This document shows, one piece after another, positions 9,080-17,819 of a DNA stretch of 60,815 bases. Under the pieces are notes generated by a model. The model was not told the DNA's origin. It ran no database searches and saw nothing but the letters and a program-made list of their open reading frames with translations. This DNA is from Klebsiella pneumoniae (GTDB lineage Bacteria; Verrucomicrobiota; Verrucomicrobiia; Limisphaerales; SXTU01). The stretch lies in the NCBI GenBank assembly GCA_943330855.2, contig CALQJI020000026.1:1-60815 (forward strand), read 5' to 3'. The translations under genes and the position numbers were made by a program. Numbering within the stretch: the stretch's first letter is position 1; each line of letters opens with the position of its first letter.

Positions 9080-9334
9080 TCACCCATGCCGGAACGGCTG
9101 CGAGAGTGTGAATCTGTTCGGCAAGTGCCGCACCTCGCGCACCGCACCGTCCGCCAGCAAGACTTCCACGATGTCGAAGCGCAGTTTCACGCGCGGCTCT
9201 TTCAACAGCGGCACGTAGTCCATCGCCGTGGCGGACAATAACCGCTTCTTCCGCGCATCCACCGCCGGCGCCGGGCGGGTCCAATTCTCGGACGAGCGGG
9301 TCTTCACCTCGGCAAAAACTAGGCAGTCTGTTCC
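9080..9334 (-). pseudogene. Remnant of a second yraN (UPF0102) gene, C-terminal half only
   Basis: Reading leftward from about 9334, the frame gives TDCLVFAEVKTRSSENW and continues to a normal-looking C terminus ending in PFRHG. It matches the C-terminal half of the intact YraN at 20474-20902 (DCLVFAEVKSRSSESW ... KPYRYG), including the E-V-K nuclease residues. The N-terminal half, with the E-x-D pair, is absent and replaced by unrelated sequence. The two DNA copies differ at roughly one base in five, so this is not a recent local duplication. It is probably a transferred or long-decayed paralogue. The 80 bp between it and the TolC gene hold nothing recognisable. Confidence 0.75.
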
Positions 9335-9338
9335 CTTA

Positions 9339-9551
9339 CTAGTGAGAACACCTCCGGTTCAGTTTCTGGCAGGACGAGGCTGACCGCTTCACCGCGTAAC
9401 AATAGGCCCGGTAAGTGCCGTCGATCATGAAGCTGCCGTCCGCTGCGATAGGCACGGAGTTCCTGGGAATCGGCACGCCGTAGTGGTCGCAGGGCGTTAT
9501 GTTCGCGGGCCTCGGACCGGCGAGCTTGATCGTGGCCTGCACGGGTGCCAA
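9339..9551 (-). pseudogene. Gene remnant, C-terminal piece of a secreted protein
   Basis: The frame reads as a well-formed beta-rich protein end (NITPCDHYGVPIPRN, PIAADGSFMIDGTYRAYCY) and then runs into low-quality residues after AVKR. The first clear residues appear without a plausible start or signal peptide. I take it as the 3' end of a larger exported protein, perhaps a glycoside hydrolase, left when the rest was lost. The family is not recognised with certainty. It lies between the yraN remnant and the Kelch gene, inside a 600-bp patch of fragments; 9552-9646 shows no gene. Confidence 0.4.
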
Positions 9552-9646
9552 GCAGGCGTGGCGCGCACACGCGCGGCACCCTGCTGAGGCAGCCGATGGG
9601 GAACATCAAGCTGATGGGCCGCTTGCTCTACACGAAACCGGCAAGT

Positions 9647-10648
9647 TCAACGGCCCGGCCCCGCTGGCAGGGGCGCAATCCATGTCGTGGCGGTGAGTGG
9701 GCGCGGATTATTCAGGCCGCCGCCGATCACCACGAGACGTCCAGCAAGGATCGCCGCAGAGGGAGCCAGCAGTTTCTCCGGCAGTTCGCCGATTACGCGC
9801 CACGTGTCCGCCTTGGGGTCATACTCCAAAATGTCGCCCACCACGTTGCGCGGCGGCTTGGACTGATTGCATCTGCCGCCCACAACCAAAATCCGGCCCT
9901 GATAAATGAGGGTGCTGGACTCAAAATGGCTGCGGCCGTCGGGCAGGCTGGCGATCGCCGTCCACTGCTTGGTGGCCGGATCAAACTGGTGGCACGAGCT
10001 GACATCAATCTGCGTCTTGTCGTGCCCGTGGTCGCCGCCCAGCGCGTAGAGTTTCCCGTCGAGCATCGCCGCCGTCACATGGCCGCGCGGGTCGGGCAAG
10101 TCCGCTTCCGGTTGCCAAGCCTTGCCGCTGTCCAAGGCCAGGCTCCAGTGCGCGGCCCCATCCGTCTGGCGGTCCGCCTTGTAGCCGCCGAAGTAATGCA
10201 GCGCGCGGCCCACGACTGCGAGGCCACCGCCGGCACGCGGCTCCGGCAGCGGCGGGCCGGCAGTCCAAGTGTCCGAGGTGACATCGTATCGCCACACTTC
10301 ATCCGTGACGGGGCCGGGGTGTTTCCCTTTGAAGCCGCCAGCGAACCAGACGTTGTTGCCGTCCCGGGCAGGATTCAGGTGCGTGACGCGCGTCGGCATG
10401 TCCTTTCGTCGCGTCCACGCGTCGCTCGCCGGATCGTAAACGTCGACTTGGTTCGAGGCCGCGAGCGATTCGGTGAAGCCGCCGAAAAGCCACAGTTTGC
10501 CGTCCATGTCGAGCGTCGGCGCTTCCACGCGGGCGAAGGGCGCAGGCGCGGACTTCTTCCACTCCAGCGCCGGCCACGCGGCCGGAGCCCCGGCGAGGTT
10601 GAGGGCGAGCAGACTTAATCCGGCAAGCAGACACGAACGCAGCTTCAT
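9647..10648 (-). CDS. Secreted Kelch-repeat beta-propeller protein
   Basis: The start chosen is the ATG at 10646-10648, which places a classical signal peptide (MKLRSCLLAGLSLLALNL, cleavage near APAA) at the N terminus; an upstream in-frame extension lacks one. The 333-residue product has about six Kelch blades, each with a double glycine plus a spaced W or Y (LWLFGGF, VWFAGGF, LHYFGGY, LYALGGD, ILVVGGR, LVVIGGG). It is exported and probably binds carbohydrate or protein. It has no evident operon partner, and both neighbours are broken genes. Confidence 0.85.
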   Translation of the reverse strand: MKLRSCLLAGLSLLALNLAGAPAAWPALEWKKSAPAPFARVEAPTLDMDGKLWLFGGFTESLAASNQVDVYDPASDAWTRRKDMPTRVTHLNPARDGNNVWFAGGFKGKHPGPVTDEVWRYDVTSDTWTAGPPLPEPRAGGGLAVVGRALHYFGGYKADRQTDGAAHWSLALDSGKAWQPEADLPDPRGHVTAAMLDGKLYALGGDHGHDKTQIDVSSCHQFDPATKQWTAIASLPDGRSHFESSTLIYQGRILVVGGRCNQSKPPRNVVGDILEYDPKADTWRVIGELPEKLLAPSAAILAGRLVVIGGGLNNPRPLTATTWIAPLPAGPGR

Positions 10649-10785
10649 CGCGCCATTTTCGGCAAATACGACCGCGAAACAAGCTTCCCGCAGTTGTGGC
10701 GCGTTGGTGGAACATCCGCTGCGGCAGCGGGCCGCGAGATCAGTGGATCGAACCGCCATTCCTTCCTCGCCCCGCGCGCTCGCTC

Positions 10786-11373
10786 ATGAAACGACTCGCG
10801 CGGTTCAGCTCACGCATCACTCACCGCATCGCCGCGTTCAGCCTTGCCGCCAGCGCCAGCTAATTGACCGCCGAGGACTGGGGCGCTTACGCGCTCATGC
10901 CAGTCAGCGCGCGAGCCTTCGTTTTGGAGTCGGCGGGCACTGGCGACGGCGCGGGGGTGAGCATCGGAAAGCCGGCGGGAGCCGCGCATCAAAAGTGGAC
11001 GATCACGCCCCAGGGCGAGCGGCTCTTCTCCATCCAACCGGCTGCGAATCCGGCGCTTGCCCTGGCGGTGGCGAAGGGCGCAAACGAGAACGGCGCGGCG
11101 ATCGTGCTCGAAAAGGAAAGCGGCCAGCCCTGGCAACTCTGGTCGCTGACCAAGCACGCGTGCGGCAGCTACAGCCTTACGCCCAGCCATGTGACGGGCC
11201 TGAGGTTGGACCTGTTGGGCGGCAAGCAGATGCCCGGCGCGCCGGTGGACTTGTGGACCAACTCAGGCAACGACCCGCACTTGCAATGGCACATCAAACC
11301 CCTCGCAGGCAGCATCGTCGCCGAGGCGAAGGCAAGCGCCGCGCCGGGTTATGTGCCGCCCTGCCGAGACTAA
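10786..11373 (+). pseudogene. Ricin-type lectin (beta-trefoil) protein broken by a stop and truncated
   Basis: An ATG at 10786 opens a signal-peptide-like stretch (MKRLARFSSRITHRIAAFSL) that meets a TAA at 10861-10863. The same frame then continues directly as a complete beta-trefoil with three Q-x-W motifs (QKWTI, QLWSL, LQWHI). The product stops after APGYVPP CRD, where relatives usually continue into a catalytic domain such as an esterase; that last point is from memory of the family. So the leader is separated from the lectin by one nonsense codon and the C-terminal domain is missing. A TTG right after the stop could restart translation but would give an unexported lectin. Confidence 0.65.
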
Positions 11374-11483
11374 TTCGTTGTGTCCCTTACCCTGCCTTCC
11401 CTAGGGGCGTGCTGCTGCTTCTTGAACCACCATCCAGCAATCGACAATTGGAACGGTTGCTGGCCTCCTTCGACACGTTGTTT

Positions 11484-14204
11484 ATGAAACGCACTCTTTC
11501 CGGCTGCGCCGTGAGCCTCGTGCTGCTGTGCGACCTGCCCGCCGCCGGCGCGGCGGAGGTGCCGGCGGCCGCACGCGCTTTCATCCAGGCCCATTGCATT
11601 GACTGCCACGATGCGGGCTCGGCGCGGGCGGGCTTTCGCATTGATCTGCTCACCGCTGACTTCACGGCGGGCAACAACGCCGGGCTGTGGCACGAGGTGA
11701 TGAACAAGATCAACTCGGGCGAGATGCCGCCGAAGAAGAAGCCGCGCCCCAATGCGAAGGAGGCGTTCGCCGTGGCTTCGTGGGTGGCGAAGAAGCTCGA
11801 CGAGACAACGAAGTCGGCGCAGGGCGCGGGCGGCCGCGTGCCGATGCGGCGGATGAACCGCGTGGAGTATGCGAACACCGTGCGCGACCTCTTTTCGCTG
11901 GATGAAAACTTCGCGCGGCGCGTTGAGAAGGAGCTCCCGGCGGACGGGAAGGTCGGCGGGTTTGATCGCGGGGCGGCGAGCCTGTTCATGGACGAAGGCC
12001 AACTCGCCCAATACATGGCGGTGGCGGATCTGGTGCTCGATGAGGCGGTGTTCAACGAGCGGCCGAAGGTGCAGAAGTTCACCTACGACGGCCCGGCGGA
12101 GCGCTACGTGCATGGCCTGCACACCGCTTACAAGAACGAGGCGGGCGAGTTCATCGAGACGAGCGTGCCGAAGGTGATCGCGGCGCAGAAGGAGCCGCTG
12201 GCGTGGATTCCGCAGCCGAACTTCGATCAGATGGGCTCGAAGGACCGGCGCTACGTGCCGCACGGGCCGTATGATTGGGCCCTGACCAACGGCGGCACCG
12301 AATACCTCGCAAGCCTCCGCTTCTACAACGTGGACTGGGCCAAGCGCGGCGTGACGCGTGATGGCTGGTATCGCATCCGCATCCAGGCCGGCGCGTTCAA
12401 AGGCGAGGACGAGGAGTCGCTCAAGGAGGTGCGGCTCGTCTCACAATACGCGCTCGGCAGTCCCATCGAAAACGTGCAGAGCGTGGTGGTGGATGCGCCG
12501 CTCGGCGCGCCGAAGGTCTATGAGTTCATGCAGTATCTGCAAATGGGGCCGCCCGGCATGACCCGCGACTGGCGCGTCCGCTGGGACTTCGGCGAGCGCA
12601 AGGAACCCTGCGTCACCGACCCGAAGTATTGGGATGTGCAGTGGAAGCAGGTGATCGTCGGCGGCGAGATCGCGCGGGCGAAGAGCGAGAAGAAGTCCGA
12701 GGAAGAAATCCAGGCGAAGAAGAAGCTGCTCGAAGAGACCATCGCGAAGGCCACGGCGAGCCGGAAGGCATTCGAGGGACCGTATTGGGTCTGGAATCCG
12801 AAGCTGAACATCGCGAAGCGTCCGCGCCTGTGGATCGGCACGCAGGAGTGGGAGGGGCCGGTCGTGGATTGGCCGCCGCCTGGCCGCAAGGCGCTGTTCT
12901 TCGCGGGCGAGGAACGCGAGGACGACGCGTATCTGCGCGACATTTTTGCGCGGCTGCTGCCGCTGGCGTATCGCCGGCAAATTACTCCGGAGGAACTGAA
13001 CCGCGTGGTCAACTGGACGCTGAAGACCAAGGCTGACCGCAGCCTCTCCTTCACCAAGGCCGTGCGTGAAGGCGTGAAGAACGTGCTCTGCTCGCCAAAG
13101 TTTCTGTATCTCGGCAGTGAGGAGATGCCGGCGAAAGTGGCTGCGAAAACGTCGCCAGGGCCGCAGCCGGTGGATGGCTGGCAGTTCGCCAGCCGGCTCT
13201 CGTATCTGCTGTGGAGCAGCACGCCGGACGAGGAGCTGTATCGCCTGGCCTCGCAAAACAAGCTGCGCGAGCCCGCCGCCCTGCGCGTGCAGGTGAAACG
13301 GATGATCGCCGATCCGAAGGCGTGGGAGTTCGTCCGCAACTTCGCGGGGCAATGGTTGAGCGTGCGCAACTTCGACAACGGCAACCCGCCGAACCGCGAT
13401 TTCTACAAGCACTATGACGATGCGCTGCGCGACAGCTCGAAACGCGAGCCGCTGGAGTTTTGCAACGAAGTCCTGAAGAAAGATCTGCCGATCACGCATT
13501 TCCTCGAGAGCGATTTCCTCGTCATCAACGAGCGCATGGCAAAGCACTACGGCATCGAAGGTGTGGAGGGTGATGATTTTCGCCGCGTGCCGGCGCCCGC
13601 CGACGACCGTCGCGGCGGCGTGCTCGGCATGGCGGGCATTCTCACGTATCTCGCCGACGGCACGCGCACGCTGCCCGTGCGCCGCGCGACGTGGGTGCTC
13701 GACACATTGTGGAACCAGCCCATCCCGCCGCCACCACCGAACGCGGGCGACTTGCCGGCCCTCAAGGACAAGAAGCAACGCACCGTCCGCGAACGCCTCG
13801 ACCAACATCGCCTGTCCGAGAACTGCGCGAGCTGCCACACCCGTGTGGACCCCTTCGGCATGGCCCTGGAGAACTACGACGCGACCGGCATGTGGCGCGA
13901 CCGCCAGAACGGCGAAGGGATGCGCGGCGACAAGAATTCCCCGGCGCTGGACGTGAGCGGACAACTGCCAAGCGGGGCGGAGTTCAAGACCGTGCCCGAG
14001 TTCAAAGCCGCGCTGCTCGCCGAGAAGGAAAAGTTCGTAAAAGGCTTCACCGAAAAGCTGCTCTGCTACGCGCTCGGCCGGCCTATCGGCTACAGCGATC
14101 ATCTCACCGTCGAACAAATCACCAGGCACGCTTCGAAGCATGAATTCCGGTTGCAGGAAATCATTCAGGCCACAGTGGCGAGCACCTTTTTCCAAATGAA
14201 ATAA
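11484..14204 (+). CDS. Secreted cytochrome c protein with DUF1587/DUF1595/DUF1592/DUF1588/DUF1585
   Basis: A 906-residue exported protein. After a signal peptide there is a first haem motif CIDCH (38-42), then the DUF1587 signature with RRMNRVEYANTVRDLF. A lysine/glutamate-rich insertion and the DUF1595, DUF1592 (SRLSYLLWSSTPDEEL) and DUF1588 blocks follow. The DUF1588 block contains a second CASCH motif before RVDPFGMALENYD, and the C terminus is DUF1585. This domain chain is typical of planctomycetes and verrucomicrobia and has no proven reaction; an extracellular redox role is inferred from the haem sites. The start is the ATG at 11484. The DUF1552 gene begins 14 bp downstream, forming the usual two-gene unit. 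Confidence 0.9.
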   Translation: MKRTLSGCAVSLVLLCDLPAAGAAEVPAAARAFIQAHCIDCHDAGSARAGFRIDLLTADFTAGNNAGLWHEVMNKINSGEMPPKKKPRPNAKEAFAVASWVAKKLDETTKSAQGAGGRVPMRRMNRVEYANTVRDLFSLDENFARRVEKELPADGKVGGFDRGAASLFMDEGQLAQYMAVADLVLDEAVFNERPKVQKFTYDGPAERYVHGLHTAYKNEAGEFIETSVPKVIAAQKEPLAWIPQPNFDQMGSKDRRYVPHGPYDWALTNGGTEYLASLRFYNVDWAKRGVTRDGWYRIRIQAGAFKGEDEESLKEVRLVSQYALGSPIENVQSVVVDAPLGAPKVYEFMQYLQMGPPGMTRDWRVRWDFGERKEPCVTDPKYWDVQWKQVIVGGEIARAKSEKKSEEEIQAKKKLLEETIAKATASRKAFEGPYWVWNPKLNIAKRPRLWIGTQEWEGPVVDWPPPGRKALFFAGEEREDDAYLRDIFARLLPLAYRRQITPEELNRVVNWTLKTKADRSLSFTKAVREGVKNVLCSPKFLYLGSEEMPAKVAAKTSPGPQPVDGWQFASRLSYLLWSSTPDEELYRLASQNKLREPAALRVQVKRMIADPKAWEFVRNFAGQWLSVRNFDNGNPPNRDFYKHYDDALRDSSKREPLEFCNEVLKKDLPITHFLESDFLVINERMAKHYGIEGVEGDDFRRVPAPADDRRGGVLGMAGILTYLADGTRTLPVRRATWVLDTLWNQPIPPPPPNAGDLPALKDKKQRTVRERLDQHRLSENCASCHTRVDPFGMALENYDATGMWRDRQNGEGMRGDKNSPALDVSGQLPSGAEFKTVPEFKAALLAEKEKFVKGFTEKLLCYALGRPIGYSDHLTVEQITRHASKHEFRLQEIIQATVASTFFQMK

Positions 14205-14218
14205 CCAACGCGACCTTC

Positions 14219-15568
14219 ATGAATATCCAAACGAACAACTGGCGCATGGCCCGCCGCACGTTTCTCAAAGGGATCGGCGCTACGGTCGCACTGCCGTGGC
14301 TCGAAGTGATGAGCCAGAACGCGAAGTCCATCACCGCGGCAGGTTCGATGGCGGCCCATGAAATTCCTCGCCGTGCGATGTTCACGTATTGGGGACTCGG
14401 GGTGGAGATCACGGGCTTCACGCCACCGGACACGGGGAGGAATTACACGCTGACCCCATCGCTTGCCCCACTCGCGCCGTTCAAGAACGACATGACGGTG
14501 ATGACGGAACTCACGTCCTTCACCGGCGGCCACGGCTCGTGCTGCTGCCTGCTCACGGGCGTCAACACCGTGCGCAATGCCAGGACGCTCATGTCGGTGG
14601 ACCAGCAGCTCGCCGTGCATCACGGCAGCGCGACGCGCTTTCCTTCACTCGTGCTCGGCACGGTGCGCGAGACGGGCTTCGGCGGGCCCTTCCCGATGAC
14701 TTTGTCGTGGAGCAAGAATCACACGCCTATCACCCCGGAGAACCGCCCCGAGGTGCTTTTCGAAAAACTCTTCGGCAGCGAGGATAACAAGACGCTCGCA
14801 GCGGCGAAGCAGGCGATGGCGCAGCGCGCGAGTCTGCTCGATTCGATCAAGGAACAGGCCGCGGCGCTCCAGCGGCAGGTCGGAACGGCGGACCGCGCGC
14901 GGCTCGATCAGTATTTCACGTCCATCCGCGACCTCGAGGAACGCATCAAGGTCGAGGGCGAATGGATCGACCGCCCCAAGCCGAAGATGGAGCGACCGGA
15001 CTTCGGCAAAGGCTCGCCCCGCGACCGCATCGCCAGCGACGGCCGCGGCTACTCGGAATACACGCGGATGATGTTCGACATGATCGCGCTCGCCTTCGAG
15101 ACCGACAGCACGCGCGCAGTGAGTCACATCCCCCGCACCGAGGGCGACGAAGCCAAGTGCTACGGCTACCAGACCAAGAGCAAATGGGACCTCCACACCA
15201 TCACGCACAACGCACAGGAGGACGATAAGCTCGCTCAATGGCGGAAGCTCGACGCGCTCTATTTCGCTGAGTGGGCTTACTTCCTCGGCAAGCTCAAGGG
15301 CGTGAAGGAAGGCAACGGCACGCTGCTCGACAACACGATGGCCGCATGGGCCACGACCAACGGCGGCCCCAACGCGCACGATTCGAAACACCTCCCACTC
15401 ATCCTCTGCGGCGGCTCGGCGCTGGGCCTGAAGCATCAGGGCCACCTCGTGCAGAAGGACGTGCCGGTCGCGAACGTGTGGAAAACCGTCGTGGACCGCG
15501 TCGGCATGAAAATGCCCGAGGACTTCCAAGGCGGCTTGGCGAGCGGCGTGGTGAAGGAGTTGATCTGA
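14219..15568 (+). CDS. DUF1552 protein with twin-arginine signal
   Basis: A 449-residue protein whose N terminus carries RRTFLKGIGATVALPW, a twin-arginine export signal. The body shows the DUF1552 pattern (alkaline-phosphatase-like superfamily fold without a complete set of known catalytic residues), including HGSCCCLLTG and the closing HLPLILCGG-type block before GHLVQKD. It follows the DUF1592 cytochrome gene by 14 bp and shares its final A with the start of the next gene (TGATG). Export by Tat suggests a folded or cofactor-bearing partner for the cytochrome. The function is unknown. Confidence 0.88.
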   Translation: MNIQTNNWRMARRTFLKGIGATVALPWLEVMSQNAKSITAAGSMAAHEIPRRAMFTYWGLGVEITGFTPPDTGRNYTLTPSLAPLAPFKNDMTVMTELTSFTGGHGSCCCLLTGVNTVRNARTLMSVDQQLAVHHGSATRFPSLVLGTVRETGFGGPFPMTLSWSKNHTPITPENRPEVLFEKLFGSEDNKTLAAAKQAMAQRASLLDSIKEQAAALQRQVGTADRARLDQYFTSIRDLEERIKVEGEWIDRPKPKMERPDFGKGSPRDRIASDGRGYSEYTRMMFDMIALAFETDSTRAVSHIPRTEGDEAKCYGYQTKSKWDLHTITHNAQEDDKLAQWRKLDALYFAEWAYFLGKLKGVKEGNGTLLDNTMAAWATTNGGPNAHDSKHLPLILCGGSALGLKHQGHLVQKDVPVANVWKTVVDRVGMKMPEDFQGGLASGVVKELI

Positions 15569-16500
15569 TGCGACTCACGCTCCCGTTCATCGCTCTCCTT
15601 TCGCTCTCGCTCGTCGCCTGGGCTGCGAATCCGCCCGGCGTGGATTCGCTGACCACCAAGGGCGTGCGCTTCAAAATCGAAAAGGACGGCACCGTCTCTG
15701 AAGCGTCTGTCGGCTCCAAGGCCACCATCTCCGTCGAAGACTTCCAACTCATCGGCGCGCTCCACACCTTGAAGCGTGCGGACATCAGTCCCGAGTCCGC
15801 GCGGCTGAACGATGACACCGCGAAGTCCCTCTCGCAGCTCGTTCAGCTCGAGAAGTTCTTCGCCAACGGTGCCGAGTTGAGCGACGACGGCTTCAAGGTT
15901 TTCGCCGGATGGAAGAGCCTCAAGTCCTTCGGCCTCGACCACTGGGGCTGGTATGCGCCGGGACACCTGCCGCAAAGGACTCCGCTCGGTCCCGGGCTGG
16001 CTCATCTGGCTTCCTGCACGAACCTCGAGCACGTGCGCCTCGGCGGCTGCCGCGTGGACAACCGCGTCACCGCCGCACTCGCGCAGATCAAGTCACTGCA
16101 AAGCGTGGACCTGCAACACACCTTCGCCGTCACCGACGAGGGCGTCGCTGCGCTCAAGGCCTTGCCGAAACTCCGGGTCATCAAACTTAGCCCGCAATTC
16201 AGCCCGCGCATCACGGATGCCTCACTCGTTGTGCTCGGCGAAATCCTGACCCTCGATGAAATCGAAATCAACGAGACGTGGCTGACCTACGACAAAGGCT
16301 TCGCGCACCTGAAAAGACTCCCATCGCTGAAGAAGCTGATGCTCACCAAGGTCATCGCCACCGAAGCCGACATCGCCAAACTGAAGACCGACCATCCCGC
16401 CGCCGATGTGCGGTGGACCCAGCCCGACGAAGCGATCATCGCGAAAACCAAGGCGCAGTTTCAGCGATTCTGGGAGAAGCAGCCAAAGGACAGGCCGTAA
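15568..16500 (+). CDS. Secreted leucine-rich-repeat-like protein
   Basis: The ATG at 15568 overlaps the TGA of the DUF1552 gene. The 310-residue product has a signal peptide (MRLTLPFIALLSLSLVAWA) and a run of irregular leucine-rich repeats (LVQLEKFFANGAELSDDGF, LEHVRLGGCRVDN, LQSVDLQHTF, LRVIKLSPQF, LDEIEINETWL, LKKLMLTKV). Such LRR proteins often accompany PVC cytochrome operons and may be binding scaffolds. It is the last gene of the DUF1592-DUF1552-LRR unit; a hairpin lies 13 bp downstream. Confidence 0.85.
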   Translation: MRLTLPFIALLSLSLVAWAANPPGVDSLTTKGVRFKIEKDGTVSEASVGSKATISVEDFQLIGALHTLKRADISPESARLNDDTAKSLSQLVQLEKFFANGAELSDDGFKVFAGWKSLKSFGLDHWGWYAPGHLPQRTPLGPGLAHLASCTNLEHVRLGGCRVDNRVTAALAQIKSLQSVDLQHTFAVTDEGVAALKALPKLRVIKLSPQFSPRITDASLVVLGEILTLDEIEINETWLTYDKGFAHLKRLPSLKKLMLTKVIATEADIAKLKTDHPAADVRWTQPDEAIIAKTKAQFQRFWEKQPKDRP

Positions 16501-16512
16501 TTCCAGGTCGTT

Positions 16513-16534
16513 CGGATGCAAACTGCTGCATCCG
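16513..16534. terminator. Hairpin between convergent genes
   Basis: A perfect 8-bp stem CGGATGCA/TGCATCCG with a six-base loop sits in the 47-bp gap between two convergent genes. It lacks a T-run in either direction, so a bidirectional terminator or transcript-stabilising role is inferred from position only. Confidence 0.5.
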
Positions 16535-16547
16535 GCAATCATCTCGA

Positions 16548-17807
16548 TTACACCTCGCTCACGACACCCGTGCTGGCTCCGAAGGACTTTGCCTCGATGC
16601 CCAGGTGGTGCAACAGGCGGACGTAAAGATTCGAGAGCAGCAGGTTTTTCTTCCGGTCGAACGCCAGGTGGCCTTGGTGCTTGAAGCCGCCACCGGCGAG
16701 CAGGATGGGGAGGTTGTTGTTGTCGTGCGACGAGGAGTTGCCGAGGTTGCTGGTGTAGAGCACGGCGGTCTGGTCGAGCAGGGTGTGCTCGCCTTCGGTG
16801 GTGGCCTTGAGTTTCGTAATGAACTCGCCCAACACCTTGATTTCAGCCTCTTCGATCAGGGCGAGTTGTTCGAGCTTCGCCGGGTCCTGACCGTGGTGGG
16901 AAGCGTCGTGGTGGCCGAGGTTGACACCTTGAATCTCCGGGCGTTCCTGCGAGCCGATCCACAGCGAAATGACGCGGGTGGAATCGGTCTGCAACGCGAG
17001 ATGCACGATCTCATACCATTGCCGCGAGCGCTCGAGCAGTTGCGGTCCGCTGAAGTCCACGGTCGGCGTCGGCACGGCGACCTTGGGCTTGGGCGAGGCG
17101 CTCCAGTGTTCATCCTGTTGCAGTTTTTGCTCGGCCTCGCGCACGGAGGTCAGGAACAAATCCAGGCGCTGGCGGTCGTCGGTGCTCACCTTGCGGTTGA
17201 GCGCTTTGATCTGCCCGCCCACGTCGTCAAGGATGCTCTGGCCGTCTTTGACCCGCTGGAGTTCGCGCACTTCCTCCTCGAGACTGCCGGCGATGAAGAG
17301 CTTCTTGAACACCGCGGTCGCCCGGCTCTCGGCCGGGATGCGGACGCCGCGCCGGCTCCAAGCGACATCACCGCCACCGAGGATGAGCGACGGGTAGCGG
17401 GTCTGATTGCCAATGTGCGCGGCGGCTTCCTGATCGAGCGAGATGCCGTTCTTGATGTCCTTGTCGCGGATGAACTCCGGCGCGACGCCAGTGAATAGTC
17501 CCACCTCGGCAAAGTGCCCCGCGGCGTAGCGATGCGACATGCCGGAAAAGACGGTGAACTGGTCGCGGTGGGCTTGCAGAAGCTTCAAGTAGCGGCTCGG
17601 CACGCAGTCTTTACCGGTCTGCTCCGGAAAGAAATTGGGGCCATACATGCCGAGTCCCTGACCCACGAGCACCATGCGCGGCGGCTGCTTCTTGGCGGCC
17701 TTGGCAGCGGCGGCGCCGGCCGGCAACATGACATCGAGGAACGGCAGCCCGATGGCCACGCCAGACGCACGGAGGAAGGTGCGGCGGTCGATTCGTTGGT
17801 AGGTCAT
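16548..17807 (-). CDS. DUF1552 protein with twin-arginine signal (second copy)
   Basis: A 419-residue protein beginning MTYQRIDRRTFLRASG, a Tat signal, then GLPFLDVMLP and the DUF1552 body with VFSGMSHRYAAGHFAEVGLFTG, RYPSLILGGGD and the terminal LPILLAGGG-FKHQGHL block. It is clearly a diverged relative of the 14219-15568 product. The gene lies 12 bp downstream of a DUF1592 cytochrome gene on the same strand, repeating the pairing seen on the other strand. The two modules converge at the 16.5-kb hairpin. Confidence 0.88.
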   Translation of the reverse strand: MTYQRIDRRTFLRASGVAIGLPFLDVMLPAGAAAAKAAKKQPPRMVLVGQGLGMYGPNFFPEQTGKDCVPSRYLKLLQAHRDQFTVFSGMSHRYAAGHFAEVGLFTGVAPEFIRDKDIKNGISLDQEAAAHIGNQTRYPSLILGGGDVAWSRRGVRIPAESRATAVFKKLFIAGSLEEEVRELQRVKDGQSILDDVGGQIKALNRKVSTDDRQRLDLFLTSVREAEQKLQQDEHWSASPKPKVAVPTPTVDFSGPQLLERSRQWYEIVHLALQTDSTRVISLWIGSQERPEIQGVNLGHHDASHHGQDPAKLEQLALIEEAEIKVLGEFITKLKATTEGEHTLLDQTAVLYTSNLGNSSSHDNNNLPILLAGGGFKHQGHLAFDRKKNLLLSNLYVRLLHHLGIEAKSFGASTGVVSEV

Positions 17808-17819
17808 AAGCGCGGAGGG

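Noticed and set aside
9499..9696. Rightward small ORF at the Kelch 3' end
   Set aside because: No start signal or domain; it overlaps the Kelch gene and the remnant on the other strand.
12441..14195. Long leftward open frame of 584 codons
   Set aside because: It is antisense to the DUF1592 gene, with histidine/arginine/valine-rich shadow composition caused by GC-rich third positions.
16513..16534. Strong Rho-independent terminator
   Set aside because: The stem is perfect but has no T-run on either side, so it is kept only as a moderate-confidence hairpin.
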